A stretch of 64,000 bases of DNA, taken from contig NZ_MVQB01000016.1 in NCBI RefSeq assembly GCF_002067035.1, positions 62,001-126,000 on the forward strand, written 5' to 3'. A program made the translations under genes and the position numbers. Numbering within the stretch: position 1 is the stretch's first letter; each line of letters begins with the position of its first letter. The notes below the pieces were generated by a model. That model had not been told where the DNA came from. It made no database searches and saw nothing but the letters and a program-made list of their open reading frames with translations. Positions 63,195-64,000 of the stretch are shown here, in pieces. The DNA comes from Methanoregula sp. PtaB.Bin085 (GTDB lineage Archaea; Halobacteriota; Methanomicrobia; Methanomicrobiales; Methanospirillaceae).

Positions 63195-64000
63195 ATGAAG
63201 CAGATCGCCCTGTATGGCAAGGGAGGCATCGGGAAATCCACGACCTCGGCCAACCTTTCCGCTGCCTTGTCCGGCATGGGGCTGGATATCCTGCAGATCG
63301 GGTGCGATCCCAAGCGGGACAGCACCCGAATGCTGATGCACGGGACATTCATACCGACTGTTATGGATCTTGTCCGTGAGAGGGGCGATGCAGCGCTCTC
63401 GCTTGACGATATTGTTTTCCGGGGATACAATGGCGTCCGGTGCGTTGAAGCAGGCGGGCCGGAGCCCGGTGTCGGATGTGCCGGCAGGGGCATCATCGCC
63501 ACCTTCCAGCTGCTCGAAAAATTCGGCGCCCTCAAAGGGGATGTCATCGTCTATGATGTGCTCGGAGACGTTGTCTGCGGGGGTTTTGCCATGCCCATGC
63601 GGGAAGGGTATGCACAGGAGATCTACCTGGTCACTTCGGGGGAACTCATGTCGCTGTACGCGGCAAACAATATCTGCAAAGCAATAAAGCGGCTGGCGTC
63701 GCGGGCAAAAAGCAAGTGCCGGCTCGCCGGCGTTATCTGTAACGCAAAGGGTCAGCCGAAAGAGGAGGAACTGGTTGCCGAATTCGCCCGCCGGGTCAAC
63801 AGTGATCTCGTGGAATTCATCCCCCGCGACCGTATCGTGCAGCTTGCCGAACTGAACCGGAAGACGGTAATCGAACATGAACCGGCATCCCCGCAGGCTG
63901 ACCGCTACCGCTCGCTCGCCGCCCGTATAATGGAGAATACCCGACTCACCATCCCGACACCCCTCGAGATCGATGTGCTTGAAACCCTCGCCTACGCATA
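63195..64000 (+). CDS. cfbC: NifH-like CfbC, reductase for coenzyme F430 synthesis, partial (3' end cut by window)
   Basis: The 268 visible residues include the P-loop [11 protein letters not shown], the [11 protein letters not shown] segment, and the two cluster Cys in [12 protein letters not shown] and [19 protein letters not shown]. CfbC passes electrons to the CfbD complex, which reduces Ni-sirohydrochlorin diamide on the way to coenzyme F430. It is NifH-like, but the motif spelling (KRDSTR, FAMPMRE) is that of CfbC rather than nitrogenase. ATG 63195 is about 26 bases after a TATA box (CATATAAA, 63166-63173), so the message is near leaderless. Confidence 0.9.
   Translation, partial: MKQIALYGKGGIGKSTTSANLSAALSGMGLDILQIGCDPKRDSTRMLMHGTFIPTVMDLVRERGDAALSLDDIVFRGYNGVRCVEAGGPEPGVGCAGRGIIATFQLLEKFGALKGDVIVYDVLGDVVCGGFAMPMREGYAQEIYLVTSGELMSLYAANNICKAIKRLASRAKSKCRLAGVICNAKGQPKEEELVAEFARRVNSDLVEFIPRDRIVQLAELNRKTVIEHEPASPQADRYRSLAARIMENTRLTIPTPLEIDVLETLAYA

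Noticed and set aside
63195-64000. Nitrogenase iron protein NifH
   Set aside because: The overall motif spelling is that of CfbC (F430 synthesis), and no nifDK genes are visible. The right edge cuts the locus, so the neighbour cannot be checked.
1-64000. tRNA, rRNA, CRISPR arrays and complete insertion sequences
   Set aside because: None was recognised by eye in the intergenic regions. A tRNAscan or Infernal run would be needed to exclude small RNAs.

Overview
The window is archaeal and almost certainly from a hydrogenotrophic methanogen of the Methanomicrobiales (Methanoregula-like). This rests on an archaeal histone, a group II chaperonin (thermosome), RadA, multi-OB-fold RPA, FEN-1, NOG1 and CofE (coenzyme F420), on the YcaO/TfuA pair that makes thioglycine in methyl-coenzyme M reductase, and on a NifH-like CfbC (coenzyme F430) at the right edge. 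Methanogen-restricted DUF1890/DUF1894 proteins and FprA (F420H2 oxidase) agree. Promoters are archaeal TATA boxes, and several genes look leaderless. The genus is inference.

Layout. 1-8.1 kb: a cut-off PhnD-like binding protein, TfuA-YcaO, FEN-1, an archaeal presenilin homologue and three secreted or lipoprotein genes, two of them frameshifted. 8.1-20.05 kb: the standout region. Seven copies of the fluoride (crcB-type) riboswitch fold lie in 12 kb, each in the leader, and on the strand, of a different transcription unit: a prenyltransferase-like/zinc-ribbon/winged-helix operon, glnA, cofE, a small ORF followed in tandem by a CPA-type antiporter, an MFS transporter, and (minus strand) the thermosome. 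No CrcB/Fluc or CLC-F gene is seen. 20.1-25.5 kb: a hydrolase, a Bat-type regulator, a CxxCxxCC protein, a KamA-like radical SAM enzyme and small membrane proteins. 25.5-40.2 kb: a run of minus-strand genes dominated by ion transport and osmotic or stress functions (NSS, NhaP-type antiporter, FMN reductase, MscS, DUF432, P-type ATPase, Na/Pi, UspA, DASS, KefB-type), interrupted by a 650-base gene-free stretch with long inverted repeats. 40.3-48.3 kb: information processing and housekeeping (NYN nuclease, NOG1, HTH-CBS regulator, histone, PRC-barrel, phosphoglycolate phosphatase, RadA, RPA, DapL-type aminotransferase). 48.3-57.8 kb: CutA1, a decayed fdhD, DUF1890/DUF1894, a response regulator, a HEAT-repeat protein, a two-subunit 2-oxoacid:ferredoxin oxidoreductase, membrane proteins and TspO. 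57.9-64 kb: an ATPase + TOPRIM-like pair (possible defence module), a rubredoxin-FprA-desulfoferrodoxin oxygen-detoxification operon, a TrkH-type K+ channel subunit and the start of cfbC.

How it fits together. The riboswitch cluster suggests a fluoride stimulon that goes beyond export. It would couple transporters (CPA, MFS) to Mg/Mn-dependent phosphoryl-transfer or ligase enzymes (GlnA, CofE), to protein folding (thermosome) and to an uncharacterised three-gene operon. The riboswitch identity comes from matching the known fold (pseudoknot, P1, P3 and conserved UGAUG) by eye. No covariance-model search or binding test was possible here.
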